This document shows, piece after piece, positions 40,901 through 52,508 of a DNA stretch of 64,000 nucleotides. The notes below the pieces were generated by a model. It did no database searches. It worked only from the letters and a program-made list of their open reading frames with translations, and was not told where the DNA came from. The DNA lies in the NCBI GenBank assembly GCA_024516035.1, contig CM044961.1, positions 35,677,112 to 35,741,111 of the forward strand, written 5' to 3'. The DNA comes from Bactericera cockerelli (lineage: Eukaryota > Arthropoda > Insecta > Hemiptera > Triozidae). Made by a program: the position numbers and the translations under genes. Each line of letters starts with the position of its first letter. Position 1 is the first letter of the stretch.

Positions 40901-43900
40901 GTGGGAGACTCGTGGTGTTCTCTTGTTTTGAGAGTTAACCCATAGGTGCCACAAAGTTCGACTGCGCTATTGAGAATGAAAGTTTAGAGACTTTTTGTAG
41001 GAGAATCAAATAAACTGATATAGGGCATCATAATTCAAGTAGGAAGTGCAAAAGTTCATTCAATCTTTAATGGTAAAGTTGGTAAACCTTCAACAGTTGT
41101 ATTATAGAGTTTCTTTCATCAACCTGTTGTGATTTTGACCACAGAACAATTCATGTAAAGATTCTGTGTTAGAATAGAATACGTGAACTCTAATTAAGAT
41201 AATTTAAGTGATAATTTTGAGTGTAAGTATATTGTTGGAAATGTACCCACCAATAAAAAAGAATTAATCAAACGTCTTTTGCTTTTAAATAGTATAAATG
41301 GGACTGCACCGTATTGAAATTCTCTAAATCGGACACTGAGGTCGTTCACGGTTTAACTGAACCTCGAGAAAGGAATCCCAGAGCAACGAGCGAGAGAAAT
41401 GTCATGAAATAAGATCGTGACAAAGGCGTAAGTCATGAGCCACGAACATTCATTATGAAAAACGTTTCATACACCACCACCACCAGGTTTGGTAAATTCA
41501 TTATCAAGTTCTCGAGATATTGTTCTCGTTCTCCATTGTGATGGATAAATAAATTAAACTAATGTCCGTACTGCGATTGTCTTTGCGAGCCCCAATTAAA
41601 TTTTATAACTGTTTTGTGAAATGGTGTGTGGGGAGTTGAGTGCGTTAGAGATGAAATACTTGAAGTTTTGCACCAGAAGAGAATAGTTGAGTTGAAAATC
41701 TTGAACAAAGCTCAATTCTGAATACATTCATTGCGTCTTGTTAAGAAACATATCCCGTTAGATTCAGTAAGGACTCGAGATGAAACTTTCAGTATGAATA
41801 TCACAAATGTCTAACTATGAATCAACAAATGTTACAACTGGATAATAACAGATATTTTATCAAGATAGTGAACAAAATGAGGAAATATTTGAATAAAAGC
41901 AGGTGTAATGAACCGAAGCATTAAAGAACGTCAACATAGCGTGTTAACGTTAAAATGTGAATCTGGATCCCCGTGGTGCAATACCAAAAAGCATCAAAGA
42001 TTACAATGATTTTCTTAAAATACATTCTCACAACTTGAAAAATATACTAACTTGGGTCCAATATAATCAACTTCTTTTAACAAAAAGCCAACTTATAACA
42101 CAACTTACTGACACGCTACGAATTTATGCTAATGATGTCCAAGCTCACAGACAAACACGCAGAAACTCTAATCCCGGCACCTTCACCCTGTACAAAGCAG
42201 CATCAAGTATTTGAATAAGCTATTAAATGGTTTAATGAACACAAGATAGTACGAAACGCGCTAAGAGATTCATTACTCACGAGAGATGGAGCGAGAGATT
42301 TGAACCACAAGTTAATTTAACAAAAACCCAAACTCGAGAACTCATCCATAGCCAGAGACCCGTCAAGACACTCAACACAACACACACAAGGCAATAATGA
42401 TCAAATTTCAATGCCCGGCTAATTAGTAAAAATAAATACAAGGTAGATAGTTATAGAGGTAGAGTCAGAAGACTTGAAGATTGAGTATGCCCGAGAGTGG
42501 TCCAAAATAGCTATTAATATTATAAGAAAAGAACTTGGTGCCCGGAGGTCAGCATAAACCTTACAGTCCGCGTCTTGTCTTACTTATTAGCCTTAACCCG
42601 TTCTCTCTTGCCAATTAGGTTGGTCACCTAACACTCTGAGAGGTTTTCGCATGAGTGCGTTCTGGACTGTGTGGTCAAAGTAATCATGTTGCGTTTTGGC
42701 GTGTTGGGATTTGAGTTTAGCTAGGGCTTTGGCAACGGGAGATGTATGGTTCTTGGGTATGCTTTCAGCAGTTCTTGTCCTTAATGTATTCTTGATGGAG
42801 TTGATGAAATTTATCTCATAATCTACTTTAAGACTTTATGAAGTAATACACTTAGTATATGATAATTGTTTGACTACAACTAATGTTAATTTAAATAGAC
42901 GTAAAGGTTATGTTGGGAATACAAGAATTGTTAATTTTAGATCTGTGTATAGTCACTAATTAAAAAAGAAAAATATATATAAAAAAAATGGTACAACAAT
43001 CGCTATTATGACAATATGAGCGCGTATGATTTTGTACTTGGTATTTTGTAATAAAATTAGTATTCTAGTTTTCATATTGCATGGATAGAGGCAGTCAGTT
43101 GTAGTAAATAGTAAAGGTATCCTATCATTTTGAAATACCAGCTATCTATCCAACATCATCCATTTTCAGAGTTGAAGACTTCACTAACCTAAAGGGTTAC
43201 CAGTCGTGAGTGTGCACAAGTTCAAGAGATGGTTTGGTTATTGAACTAAAAAAATATAAATCATTTTAGACCTGTCTCGTAGTTTGAACAGAAAGATAGA
43301 AAGAGATATTGCTAAAGCGATAAAGATAGAGATATTTGTTAGAGAAGAGAGAGACGATTTGAAACCCAATACTGGGATTCACAGCGGCCAAATGGAAATG
43401 GGGACGATTTGGCAGCAGAAGCTGAGGATTATGAACAGATGGGCTGACGATCTGAAGCAACCTGTTGGAATTGGGGGCTCCAATTTCAAACAAAATATGG
43501 TCTCGACCTATGATGGGCTTTGAGAAGTCGCTTGTAATATAAAACTTTCAACCTTGGACAAACAAGACTGCATTGAGCACCCAAGACGAGACGATTAACG
43601 TTTAGCAAGTTCAGACTTTGTCTTACAAATGAACCAATCATCGAGAAAATAGATAGAACTATACAACATGTTTACAACCCAACTATGTACCACGCAACAA
43701 GTGAAAGAACAAATAAGTGAAGAAGGAGCTTTTACAATAGGTTGCTTCATCAATTATCAGGAAACTTGTTTTTTCGCCAAACAATACGTGAGAATACGCA
43801 GTTTAAAATGTGGTATACATAAATAAGTTTTGAAGAAATCCTAAATTTTCGGTCTGGGCCACATGTAGTAGTTGGCTGGCAGTTTGTTGAACTTTAGTGT

Positions 43901-44864
43901 TCGAAACGTTTTTTTCAACTTTGGTTTTTGTTTAGCTTGCCCGTTTCTTCTCATTTTTTTCGACAAATTTTTGGGTTCAAAATTTCTCAATCCAGTTCTG
44001 TCGTCTCTTTGTTGTTCTCGGTAGTTTGTCGGGTCTCCTTGTATTTTTTTATTGTTATCCAAACACGTTTCTAATTTGGAAGTCGTTTCTGTCTTCGTCT
44101 TTTCTCTTTAATTTTTATTTCTTAATTTTGGACTCATCAAGTTCAGAAACTTTTAGTCTCTTGTATTGTCAGTTTAGTTTTTACCTGTTTGTTGGACAAC
44201 GGTTACAGATATATTGTCAAATTAGTCACGTTGTCAGGCAAGCTCACAGTCTGGATGTCTCAAAATGTCTCTTAATCCAATTTTGAAGGACAATCATACT
44301 GCAATAGCATTTTTAGGAAAAAAATAAGAAATATTCTTCCTTTTGTCTGTCTGAAGATTGTTCTATTCTAATTATCATGTCTATCAAAACCATATCTTTG
44401 AAAATTTCAAAATTATGAATGCAACAGAACAGGTATAACCTGAAACTCTTCCAAACTCTAAATTATATTTCTTCATCAGATTGGTCTGTCTGGTGTTATT
44501 CGAGCAAATGCAAGCGACACGCTAAGAGATAACAGTTTTCGTGCCCATGTTTACAAAGCTCCAATTTAGCTCTCTTTAACAACGTCTTTAAAATGCATCA
44601 TTAAGAGAGTAGTTAGTGGAATCTCTTTGGAATCATTAAGAAGTTCCAAGCTTTTTCTCTCTCTTTAGATCTCTAAGCTGCGCTGGCTCTCTCTCTGAAT
44701 TACGATTCGGAGTCCTCTTCAGAAATCATCAGGCTCAGAAACAGGAGGAGTTTGAGAAACGGACATAAAGATGCTGTGGGAGTCAATTGTACCCGTCAAG
44801 ACTGAATATCACAGTACGTATTATCGAAAGGCTGCATAAATGTTGTCCTTAATCTAATTAAACT
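40901..44864. other. Unassigned AT-rich sequence
   Basis: No SINE head, gene or repeat array recognised. A frame at 41957-42214 (85 codons) and other short frames have no recognisable content. Confidence 0.5.
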
Positions 44865-45192
44865 TGTATTGGAGAGCAGATGGCTTTTCCAATAGTTAAT
44901 TGAAAATGAGCTTACGGTTGTCGTTCGTCAATCTTCTTCTGCTCTACGCTGGGGCCGCTGATCAAGATGGTAAGTCGCCAGGCCTGGCGAAAGCGGCTAG
45001 CGGAGCAAGATGATACGGTGGATAGTTGCGATGTGTGCTGTTCAAGAGTCGATTAAGGTAAAAGAGAACTTTCCTCACGAAGAGTCCGACGTGAGATTTT
45101 CCATCGAGTTGGAGACAACCAATTGCGCACGCAATCGCTCATGGAGGTAGATATAAGTGGTCATTCATAGCAAAAAAAGTGAAGCCCTAACA
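44865..45192 (-). repeat. 3' LTR of BEL/Pao element
   Basis: 328 bp, reading TGTTAGGG...AATACA on the minus strand, with the canonical TG/CA ends. A polypurine tract lies directly inside it (45193-45202). Its first 160 plus-strand bases (44865-45024) are identical to 52249-52408, the visible part of the other LTR. A 6-bp stem (CTCACG/CGTGAG, 45073-45094) lies inside. Confidence 0.9.
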
Positions 45193-45202
45193 TTTCCCCC
45201 CC
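45193..45202 (-). other. Polypurine tract
   Basis: The minus strand reads GGGGGGG followed by AAA and then the TG of the 3' LTR: the usual primer site for plus-strand DNA synthesis. Confidence 0.85.
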
Positions 45203-45608
45203 ATAGAATCCAACAGGATTATCTAATGGTCAATGTTCTTCCTGCAGCAAGAAATGAACGGTGAATATGGTATGGGCATGGAGGTGATGAATGATAAAAG
45301 GGTGATAAAATTATGATAACCAACTTATTTTGAAGATATTGCAAATTGAAATTTCTCCCCTGAGAATCTATATAAAAATTAAATGAAAATTAATTGCTCA
45401 ACCTGAAGCTAGGATTAAAATTAAAGTACCTCAGACAGCAACCACAAAGTTAAATGATCAGTAATACTTTTACAAATTATTATGGAAGAAAAGGGTTAAT
45501 TGGTTAATTGATAATAAAAAAAAATAGTGAAAAAATTCCAATAGGAAAAAATGAAAATAAATAAGTTTTAGCTTCCTATTTACAAATTTAAGCTTGGCTG
45601 CTTAAAGG

Positions 45609-48600
45609 TTAGTCGCGGGGATCGCCCACGGGTAGAAGGGCAAGTTTGGAGGCTGGTCGTGTCAGCACACCATGAGATGTTCGAACCGTTGCAACACGGA
45701 CAACATTATCCTTGCCGGGCATCACATTGATTACAATTCCAATGGGCCACTGTTGAGGTGGACAATTTGGAGTATGAAGAATCACAACATCGTTGATCTT
45801 GACATTATCATTAGAGGAGGTCCATTTGTTCCTTTGGATCAATGTGTTAAGGTAATCAGATTTCCATCGCTTCCAGAAACACTGTGTTACCTGTGTGACA
45901 AGAAGCCAGCGCTTCAAAGGTGGGATATAATCTGTTGAGGTATCTTTCTCAGCACGAGCTAACAAAGGCGCTCCTGTCAAGAAGTGTCCAGGAGTCAAGA
46001 CATCCACTCCGTCGTTGGGATCTACACTGATGGCGCACAAGGGTCTGGAATTGCAGATAGCCTCACATGATACCAGGATGGTTGAAAACTCTTCAAAGTT
46101 GAAGGTTTGATTATTCAACACATGTTTGAGATGTTTCTTGACAGATTTCACACCCGCTTCCCAGAGTCCACCAAAGTTGGGAGCAGATGGAGGATTAAAG
46201 TTCCATTGAATTTCACGTGATAGAAGATGAGATGCAATCTGACCTTGTGATGAGGAAAGAAACTGTTGAGTTTCAGAGATGTGACGGGATGCTCCTTGAA
46301 AGTTAGTTCCATTGTCTGAAAAGATATTAGAAGGAAGTCCGCGTCTTCCGATGAACCGATCTAATGCAGCCAGAAAACAAGGGGTAGATAATGAGGATAA
46401 TAACTCAAGATGAATTGCTTTGACTGACATGCAGATAAAGATAGCAAAATATGATTTTACAATTGGAGAATTGCGACGTGGTCCAGATTTCAAGGAGAAA
46501 GGACCTGCTAGATCCACTCCTACATTTAGAAATGCACGACCTTGGGCAAAACGAGATACTGGTAGGTCAGCCATCATGGGTTGATGGAAGAGTGGTTTCA
46601 TCCTAATGCACTTGATACATTTTGATAGATGATTCCGGATGAGGTTACGAGCTCCAATGATCCAATAGAACCTTTGTAGTAGGGATTGAACTACTTTAGG
46701 TCCTCCATGGAGAGTCAGTTGGTGATAATGATCAATAAGAAGTTTGGTTAGATGTGCTGTCTTTGGAAGGAGAACTGGATGCTTTGAACTCTCAGGCAGA
46801 GGAGATTGGGAGAGTCTCCCCCCCACAGCCAAAAGTCCGACAGAGTTTAAGATGGGAGATAGAGAGCGTAAGTTGTTTCCAACCAGTTGTCCACTCTTGA
46901 CAGCTTTTACCTCATCCTTCAGGTAGCATTGTTGAGTGATACGAATGATAACTTCAAGAGCTTGGTCATTTTCAGTCACCGATAACTCAGGTTTGAAGTT
47001 TGATTTTTGCTTGCGACAACAGTTAATAAACCGAAGCACAAATCCAAAGATTCTCTTTAGCTTCCTTAAGGAAGAAAATTTCTCCACTATCTGGAGTAAA
47101 GGATTGATATCAATGTTAGTGAGTAAAGCTGTGACAGGCTTTGTCTCAGGACATGGTTTATCCATGTCAATTACTTTGAGTGGCCAGCTCTCAACGGGTA
47201 ATTTTAGAAAAGATGGTCCCCTCAACCAAAGTCCATTTTTCAAAAATTGAGACGGGGTTAAACCCCGACTTGCTGAGTCTGCACTATTTAATTCAGAAGT
47301 GACATATTGCCACTGAGTGGGTTTAGTAGTTTCCAAGATTTGAGATACACGATTTGCTACATATATTTTAAGTTGATAAGGTGGGGTTTTTAGCCAAGAT
47401 AGAACAACACAACTATCAGAAAAGAGATAAACATTATCAAATGATAAAAAATCGAGTGATTTGACTATTTTTGTCAATAATAAAGCTGCGCACAGTTCTA
47501 ATCGATTAATGGTTTGCACTTTGAGTGGTGCAACTTTGGTTTTTGCACGAAGAAGGTAATTTTTAACTTTGCCTTCCAAATTACACACTCGGAGATACAC
47601 CACTGCAGCATAAGCAGACTTGGATGCATCTGCAAATCCCACAAGATCCATGGATTGACACTTTTCTCTATTGATGTAACGGGGTATTTTAAAGGTAGAT
47701 AACAAGGTAAGTTCAGTTGTGAATGCTTGCCACATTTCACGTAAGTTATCTGAGAGCGGTGTGTCCCAAGATAAACTATTATCAAGCCACAATTTTTGGA
47801 GAAAAATCTTCATCCAAATGATTACTGGACTTAGATAGCCATTACAGTCATATAATTTAGCGACAAATGCCAAAACTTGTCTTTTAGAAATAGTGGGTGG
47901 AAAGGATTGATTATTCACTACATAAAAAAATGCATCAGATTTAGGGCACCATTGCATGCCTAGTACTTTTATAGACTCCTCTCCCCCCTCTGAAAAACAT
48001 TTAGGTTTTTCACAAAGATCTTCAGCTATACCTTCAAGGACAGTGGAGTTAGATGAGGCCCATTTTCTCACAGAAAAGCCACCCTTTGCTAAGAGAGAAA
48101 TAATGTCATTTCTCAATGCAATAGCATCTTTTACGGTTGATGATCCCGTAATCAAATCATCCACATAGGCTTCATTTTGCAGGGCATTTGCTGCTTTCGG
48201 GAACTTTTCACCCTCATCTAGGGCCAACTGTTTTAAGACACGTTGAGCCTGATAGGGACTCCCTGGTAATCCAAAGGTGCAGGTGGTGAGTTCAAATTCT
48301 GTGACCTCCATAGAACCCTTCTCGTGCCACAGGATATGCTGAAACTGACGGTCGTCAGGATGGATTAATATGTTTCTGTACATGGCTTGTATATCACAAA
48401 GAAGAACAACAGGATGAAGTCTCCACTGAGTAAGTAAGTCGCTAATGTCCTTCTGGAGCTTAGGACCAACTAAAAGATTTTTTGCAAGATTGTTTCCATT
48501 ATTACTGGAAATGTTCGGATCAAAGACAACACGTAGGGGTGTAGAAGATGATGTTGGTTTATAGATGCCAAAATGCAGTAAAAGATAGTCTGAACGGTGT

Positions 48601-50876
48601 TGAGCAATAGTCATATGTCCAGGTTCAAGATAAGATTCCAAGTTGTCATAATACAGCTTCTTTTGTTCTGGATCACGGGACAGCTTATTGTCGAGAGATT
48701 CCAGCCGTTTTAGTGCTATTTTTCTATTTGATCCAAGATCAGGTCGTATGAGGTCCTTGAAGGGAAGACGCAGCACATATCTTCCATTTGAGTCTCTCTG
48801 ATGGGTGTCAATGAAGTGTTGTTCACAGGCAACTTCTTCTGGATTTGGAGAATGGATGTATAGCAGTTCTTCGCTCTCCCAGAATTTTTGTAATTCCATG
48901 GCAATTGGATCCTCTTTGACAAAGAAGGTATGGTAGGACTGAGGTTTTAGTTGGTTAGGACACTTGCCCAGCAACAGCCAACCCAAAATAGATGGTACAG
49001 CTGATGGATTACCTAAAATTGTCTTTGATGAATGATCAAGAAGTTGACAGTAATACTCTGCTCCAATTAGAAGTTCAATGGTAGAATCTAGTTTTGGATC
49101 CACATAAGTTAAATCAGCTAAAGGTAAGTGGGAATACATTTTAATAACATCATTGTTAATAGTGTTTGATAGATTACTGGTAATCTTCGGTAAGATGACG
49201 GCTTGAATATTCAAAGGTCTACTATCTGATTTTATAATATGTTTATGAGGTAAAAGTTGAACACACAACTCCCCTTTGGCTTTTACTGGATTGGACGTAT
49301 CAATACCCGAGATGTGAAGGTTCGATGCTTTCCATCCAAGCTTGAGTTGTTGAGCTAAGCGATGCGAGATTATAGAGATTTGACTACCTGAATCAAGGAG
49401 ACAACGAACAGAATACCACATCCCAAATCTGTCTTGGAGTTGCACCACTGCAGTTCCCAGAAGTACCGTTGAGTTTGAAGTGGTTGAGGTTTCAACAGCA
49501 TGATTTCCTGAAAATAGATTGGTTGAGGAAGATTGTCCTTGAGCAGGAAACCTATCCTTGTGTGAACTGGAGGTTGAGGGATGAGTTTGTTCCTTAGTGT
49601 GTCCTTGATATTGGTAACCTGACTTCTGTTGACTTCCACCTGGTTCAGATTGATGTAGCAAGGAATGGTGATTTTTGCTCTGACAATATTTGCATTGATA
49701 CATAGATTGACACTCTGGACGGGAGTGTTTGGAACTCAAACACGCAAAGCATAATTTTAATTCTTTGACTTGAGCATAGCGCTTGGTAACATCCATCTTT
49801 AAAAATTTGGTACATGATGCAATCCTATGATCACCAGAATTACATACTGAACATGTGAACTTTGATTTTTGAAACTGCTTAACTTGATAAGGTTGTTGAG
49901 GTTGAAATGAAGAAAATTGATTATCTCCTGGTTGAGCAGTAACTTGATAGGTTTTGCGATTAGATTGGCTAATAGGTAATTGAGATTTGTGGTTATTCAC
50001 TGAGTTGTCATGGGTAAGATCCAGAATAGAACATTTGTGACGCACAAATTTAACTAGATCCTCAAATTTGGGAAAATTATTCTGAATCTGCTCGGTTTCA
50101 AAGTCTTGACGGGTTTTTTCATCAAGGGCTTTTAATCCCAACTGAAGAAGGATAAATTCTCCTAGGTTTTCAATGTTTAGACCTCTCAAAGATTCTACAT
50201 TGATATGGAAAATATCCAAGAAATTCCTCAATCCTTTTATGTGATCACTTTGTAAAGGTGAAAATTTTAAGATTTTTGAGAGATAGTTATTGGCTAAAAC
50301 CCGCTTTTTTCCATAGCGATCAACCAAGCTTTGATAAGCTAATGGATAATTTTGAGCCAAAAAAGATATATGATCAATGCAACTAGCTGCATGGCTGCTT
50401 AGGTAAGATTTAAGATAACTGAATTTTTGAATATCAGAAAGGTCGGTATTGGTATGGATTAACTGGTCATACAAAGATTTGAAAGCAGGAAAAGCAGAAA
50501 TTTCACCACTAAATATTGGTACATTTATGGTTGGAAGGTGAATTTTGGGTGCTTGAGGGGCAGGAGAAACCGGTGAAGCCATTTCAGCCTTCAAAACGGC
50601 TTCTTTAGCCTTGACCTTGAAGTACATGGCCTCAAAACTAGATAAAGTTTGATCACAGTCAATGCGGTCAGCCTCATCCAACTTTACATTCAAAGTATCC
50701 ATTGTACCTAAGATTTTCTCAAATTTGTCCAACGTTTCATCAGCCTTTGCAACTCTCACTTTAAAATCACTGACCTTATTTGCATCTAAGCTAGCATTAT
50801 AACACTCTTGCATTCGCCGATACAGCCTATTTCTGTAGTCTGATGCAATTTTCATTTGGTCAGCTGGAGAAGTCAT
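45609..50876 (-). CDS. BEL/Pao gag-pol polyprotein
   Basis: 1755 residues in one frame. In order: gag-like region of the DUF1759 type (about 110-260); three Cys/His zinc knuckles (about 342-410; CSVCNSGDHRIASC is the first); an aspartic protease with DSGS at about 493; reverse transcriptase with GLPGSPYQ and the YVDD catalytic pair at about 902; Pao-type RNase H with FADAS (about 1079), LELCAALL, FSDSC (about 1153) and ADSASRG; integrase with an HHCC zinc site (about 1380-1425), the first Asp near 1453, DNGTNF (about 1519) and the Glu in GLWEAG (about 1571); and a DUF5641-like C-terminus. No envelope frame is seen. All catalytic residues I looked for are present, so the product may be functional. 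The ATG at 50876 is the first in the frame. Confidence 0.95.
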   Translation of the reverse strand: MTSPADQMKIASDYRNRLYRRMQECYNASLDANKVSDFKVRVAKADETLDKFEKILGTMDTLNVKLDEADRIDCDQTLSSFEAMYFKVKAKEAVLKAEMASPVSPAPQAPKIHLPTINVPIFSGEISAFPAFKSLYDQLIHTNTDLSDIQKFSYLKSYLSSHAASCIDHISFLAQNYPLAYQSLVDRYGKKRVLANNYLSKILKFSPLQSDHIKGLRNFLDIFHINVESLRGLNIENLGEFILLQLGLKALDEKTRQDFETEQIQNNFPKFEDLVKFVRHKCSILDLTHDNSVNNHKSQLPISQSNRKTYQVTAQPGDNQFSSFQPQQPYQVKQFQKSKFTCSVCNSGDHRIASCTKFLKMDVTKRYAQVKELKLCFACLSSKHSRPECQSMYQCKYCQSKNHHSLLHQSEPGGSQQKSGYQYQGHTKEQTHPSTSSSHKDRFPAQGQSSSTNLFSGNHAVETSTTSNSTVLLGTAVVQLQDRFGMWYSVRCLLDSGSQISIISHRLAQQLKLGWKASNLHISGIDTSNPVKAKGELCVQLLPHKHIIKSDSRPLNIQAVILPKITSNLSNTINNDVIKMYSHLPLADLTYVDPKLDSTIELLIGAEYYCQLLDHSSKTILGNPSAVPSILGWLLLGKCPNQLKPQSYHTFFVKEDPIAMELQKFWESEELLYIHSPNPEEVACEQHFIDTHQRDSNGRYVLRLPFKDLIRPDLGSNRKIALKRLESLDNKLSRDPEQKKLYYDNLESYLEPGHMTIAQHRSDYLLLHFGIYKPTSSSTPLRVVFDPNISSNNGNNLAKNLLVGPKLQKDISDLLTQWRLHPVVLLCDIQAMYRNILIHPDDRQFQHILWHEKGSMEVTEFELTTCTFGLPGSPYQAQRVLKQLALDEGEKFPKAANALQNEAYVDDLITGSSTVKDAIALRNDIISLLAKGGFSVRKWASSNSTVLEGIAEDLCEKPKCFSEGGEESIKVLGMQWCPKSDAFFYVVNNQSFPPTISKRQVLAFVAKLYDCNGYLSPVIIWMKIFLQKLWLDNSLSWDTPLSDNLREMWQAFTTELTLLSTFKIPRYINREKCQSMDLVGFADASKSAYAAVVYLRVCNLEGKVKNYLLRAKTKVAPLKVQTINRLELCAALLLTKIVKSLDFLSFDNVYLFSDSCVVLSWLKTPPYQLKIYVANRVSQILETTKPTQWQYVTSELNSADSASRGLTPSQFLKNGLWLRGPSFLKLPVESWPLKVIDMDKPCPETKPVTALLTNIDINPLLQIVEKFSSLRKLKRIFGFVLRFINCCRKQKSNFKPELSVTENDQALEVIIRITQQCYLKDEVKAVKSGQLVGNNLRSLSPILNSVGLLAVGGRLSQSPLPESSKHPVLLPKTAHLTKLLIDHYHQLTLHGGPKVVQSLLQRFYWIIGARNLIRNHLSKCIKCIRMKPLFHQPMMADLPVSRFAQGRAFLNVGVDLAGPFSLKSGPRRNSPIVKSYFAIFICMSVKAIHLELLSSLSTPCFLAALDRFIGRRGLPSNIFSDNGTNFQGASRHISETQQFLSSSQGQIASHLLSREIQWNFNPPSAPNFGGLWEAGVKSVKKHLKHVLNNQTFNFEEFSTILVSCEAICNSRPLCAISVDPNDGVDVLTPGHFLTGAPLLARAEKDTSTDYIPPLKRWLLVTQVTQCFWKRWKSDYLNTLIQRNKWTSSNDNVKINDVVILHTPNCPPQQWPIGIVINVMPGKDNVVRVATVRTSHGVLTRPASKLALLPVGDPRD

Positions 50877-52248
50877 GTTTATTATTGAATGTAGAAAGCA
50901 CTAGGTAACTAAAAACCGGTAAGTATTCTGTAGAAACCAATATTTCTTCTTTTTGTTAGATTATTGACTAGTTATTAGTTAAATATAGGTGAAATTTTCA
51001 CAAAAAAAAATGTGATAACTTTAGAAAGTGGGCAAATTATTTAATAGATGCAAAAAAACACACTTGAAAATTTTTAAATGGAAAATTTTAATCCAAAAAA
51101 TATCACTTGGATTATATAACCACTAGAAAATAACTCTCGTGTAAAAAAAAAATCACTGCCAATATTTAAATGGGTTTAGCTGATAATTGTGACAAAATTT
51201 AATTATTAAAAATCACTTGGTAAGATTAGTTAGGTGGGTAATTCCTTATGCAGATAATAGCACAGAACAAGATCATTAAATTTTGGATAATACAAAAATA
51301 TCCCCTTGAGCACACTTTACTCGGTAAACTCAGATATAATAACTCTTTAAACTGAGGTTTGTTATAGAAATAACTACAGGTAAGTGTTATAGGTTAGCAA
51401 ATATAAGGAGATGAGATAATTAGTTGCTTTAACTGCAACAAAATCTCGGTGGGTGAGAATTCTTAATTATGCAACTTTATAAGATTAGATTGTAATGAAA
51501 TGAATGCAGGTAAATAGCAATATCAAGGTTTCATTAAAATAAGATAATATGCAGAAAATGCAAGATCAAAAACCCATGAGGTCAACAAATGTAGCTAAAT
51601 TTTCCAATAACCAAATAAGATCAAAATACAGAACTAAAAATTACTCTAGGTTGCTGAAATCGGTAAATTAATGTAGAAAAATGAGGTTTTTGTGGAGATA
51701 TGAACAATTAGAAACCAGACTTATTCACAGAATGCAAAAAAAATCTTGGAAACTGAGCTTTGGCTAGTAAACTTTAGAAGATAATGATACTTTAGTATTA
51801 TGCACAAATGTAAGGTAAATTGACAGTTGTGACACAGGATCAGATAACAAGATTATTACAAAGGGTACTAGATTGAGTATTAATAAGATAAAAATAAGGT
51901 AAAAGCAATTCTTTTTCACTTGATTATGATTTTAAAACACTGATTAAACCCCAACTTTACTCAATTTTCAATGCCAGTAATCCAGATAGGAAGTATAGGC
52001 AATCAAGAGTAATATTTCACTTAGATTGAAATTTTAAGATTTTAAGATGAAATGATTGTGAAATAGGTAATGAAGATGACAAACGCTACAGATAGAACAT
52101 TGACTCACGCTAACTACTGTCTACTGCTTTGAGAAAGACTTAATGGTGCGAACGCGAGACACGAGGCCAGAAGCAAGTACAAAGATTAAGTTAAACTATA
52201 GACCCATAAAACTGGCAAATTACGATTTCGGTTCGAATGACCAACTTA
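50877..52248 (-). other. BEL/Pao 5' leader with candidate primer-binding site
   Basis: 1.4 kb of A/T-rich leader without frames. On the minus strand TGGTCATTCGAACCGA (52243-52228) lies five bases inside the LTR. It starts with TGG, as a site pairing with a tRNA 3' CCA end should. Which tRNA it would be is unclear. Confidence 0.6.
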
Positions 52249-52408
52249 TGTATTGGAGAGCAGATGGCTTTTCCAATAGTTAATTGAAAATGAGCTTACG
52301 GTTGTCGTTCGTCAATCTTCTTCTGCTCTACGCTGGGGCCGCTGATCAAGATGGTAAGTCGCCAGGCCTGGCGAAAGCGGCTAGCGGAGCAAGATGATAC
52401 GGTGGATA
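52249..52408 (-). repeat. 5' LTR of BEL/Pao element, cut by the gap
   Basis: 160 bases identical to 44865-45024. The remaining ~168 bases of the LTR should lie within or be lost in the N run. Confidence 0.9.
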
Positions 52409-52508
52409 NNNNNNNNNNNNNNNNNNNNNNNNNNNNNNNNNNNNNNNNNNNNNNNNNNNNNNNNNNNNNNNNNNNNNNNNNNNNNNNNNNNNNNNNNNNN
52501 NNNNNNNN
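52409..52508. other. Assembly gap, 100 N
   Basis: Exactly 100 N, a conventional placeholder for a gap of unknown length. Sequence resumes at 52509 outside the known LTR sequence, so order and distance across it are uncertain. Confidence 1.

Larger units (their letters stand above)
44865..52408 (-). mobile_element. BEL/Pao LTR retrotransposon, probably intact
   Basis: In minus-strand order: 5' LTR (52249 into the gap), leader of about 1.4 kb, one uninterrupted gag-pol frame (50876-45609), about 400 bp of 3' non-coding sequence, polypurine tract and 3' LTR (45192-44865). The visible LTR parts are identical over 160 bases, which implies a recent insertion. The assembly breaks inside the 5' LTR, as expected when two identical repeats collapse, so the true right end and the target-site duplication are hidden. 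Bases next to the left LTR are AAACT. Confidence 0.93.

Noticed and set aside
44865..45192. Reading the duplicated segment as a host exon copied on both sides rather than an LTR
   Set aside because: TG/CA ends, adjoining polypurine tract, position at both ends of a BEL polyprotein and a primer-site-like TGG all fit an LTR.
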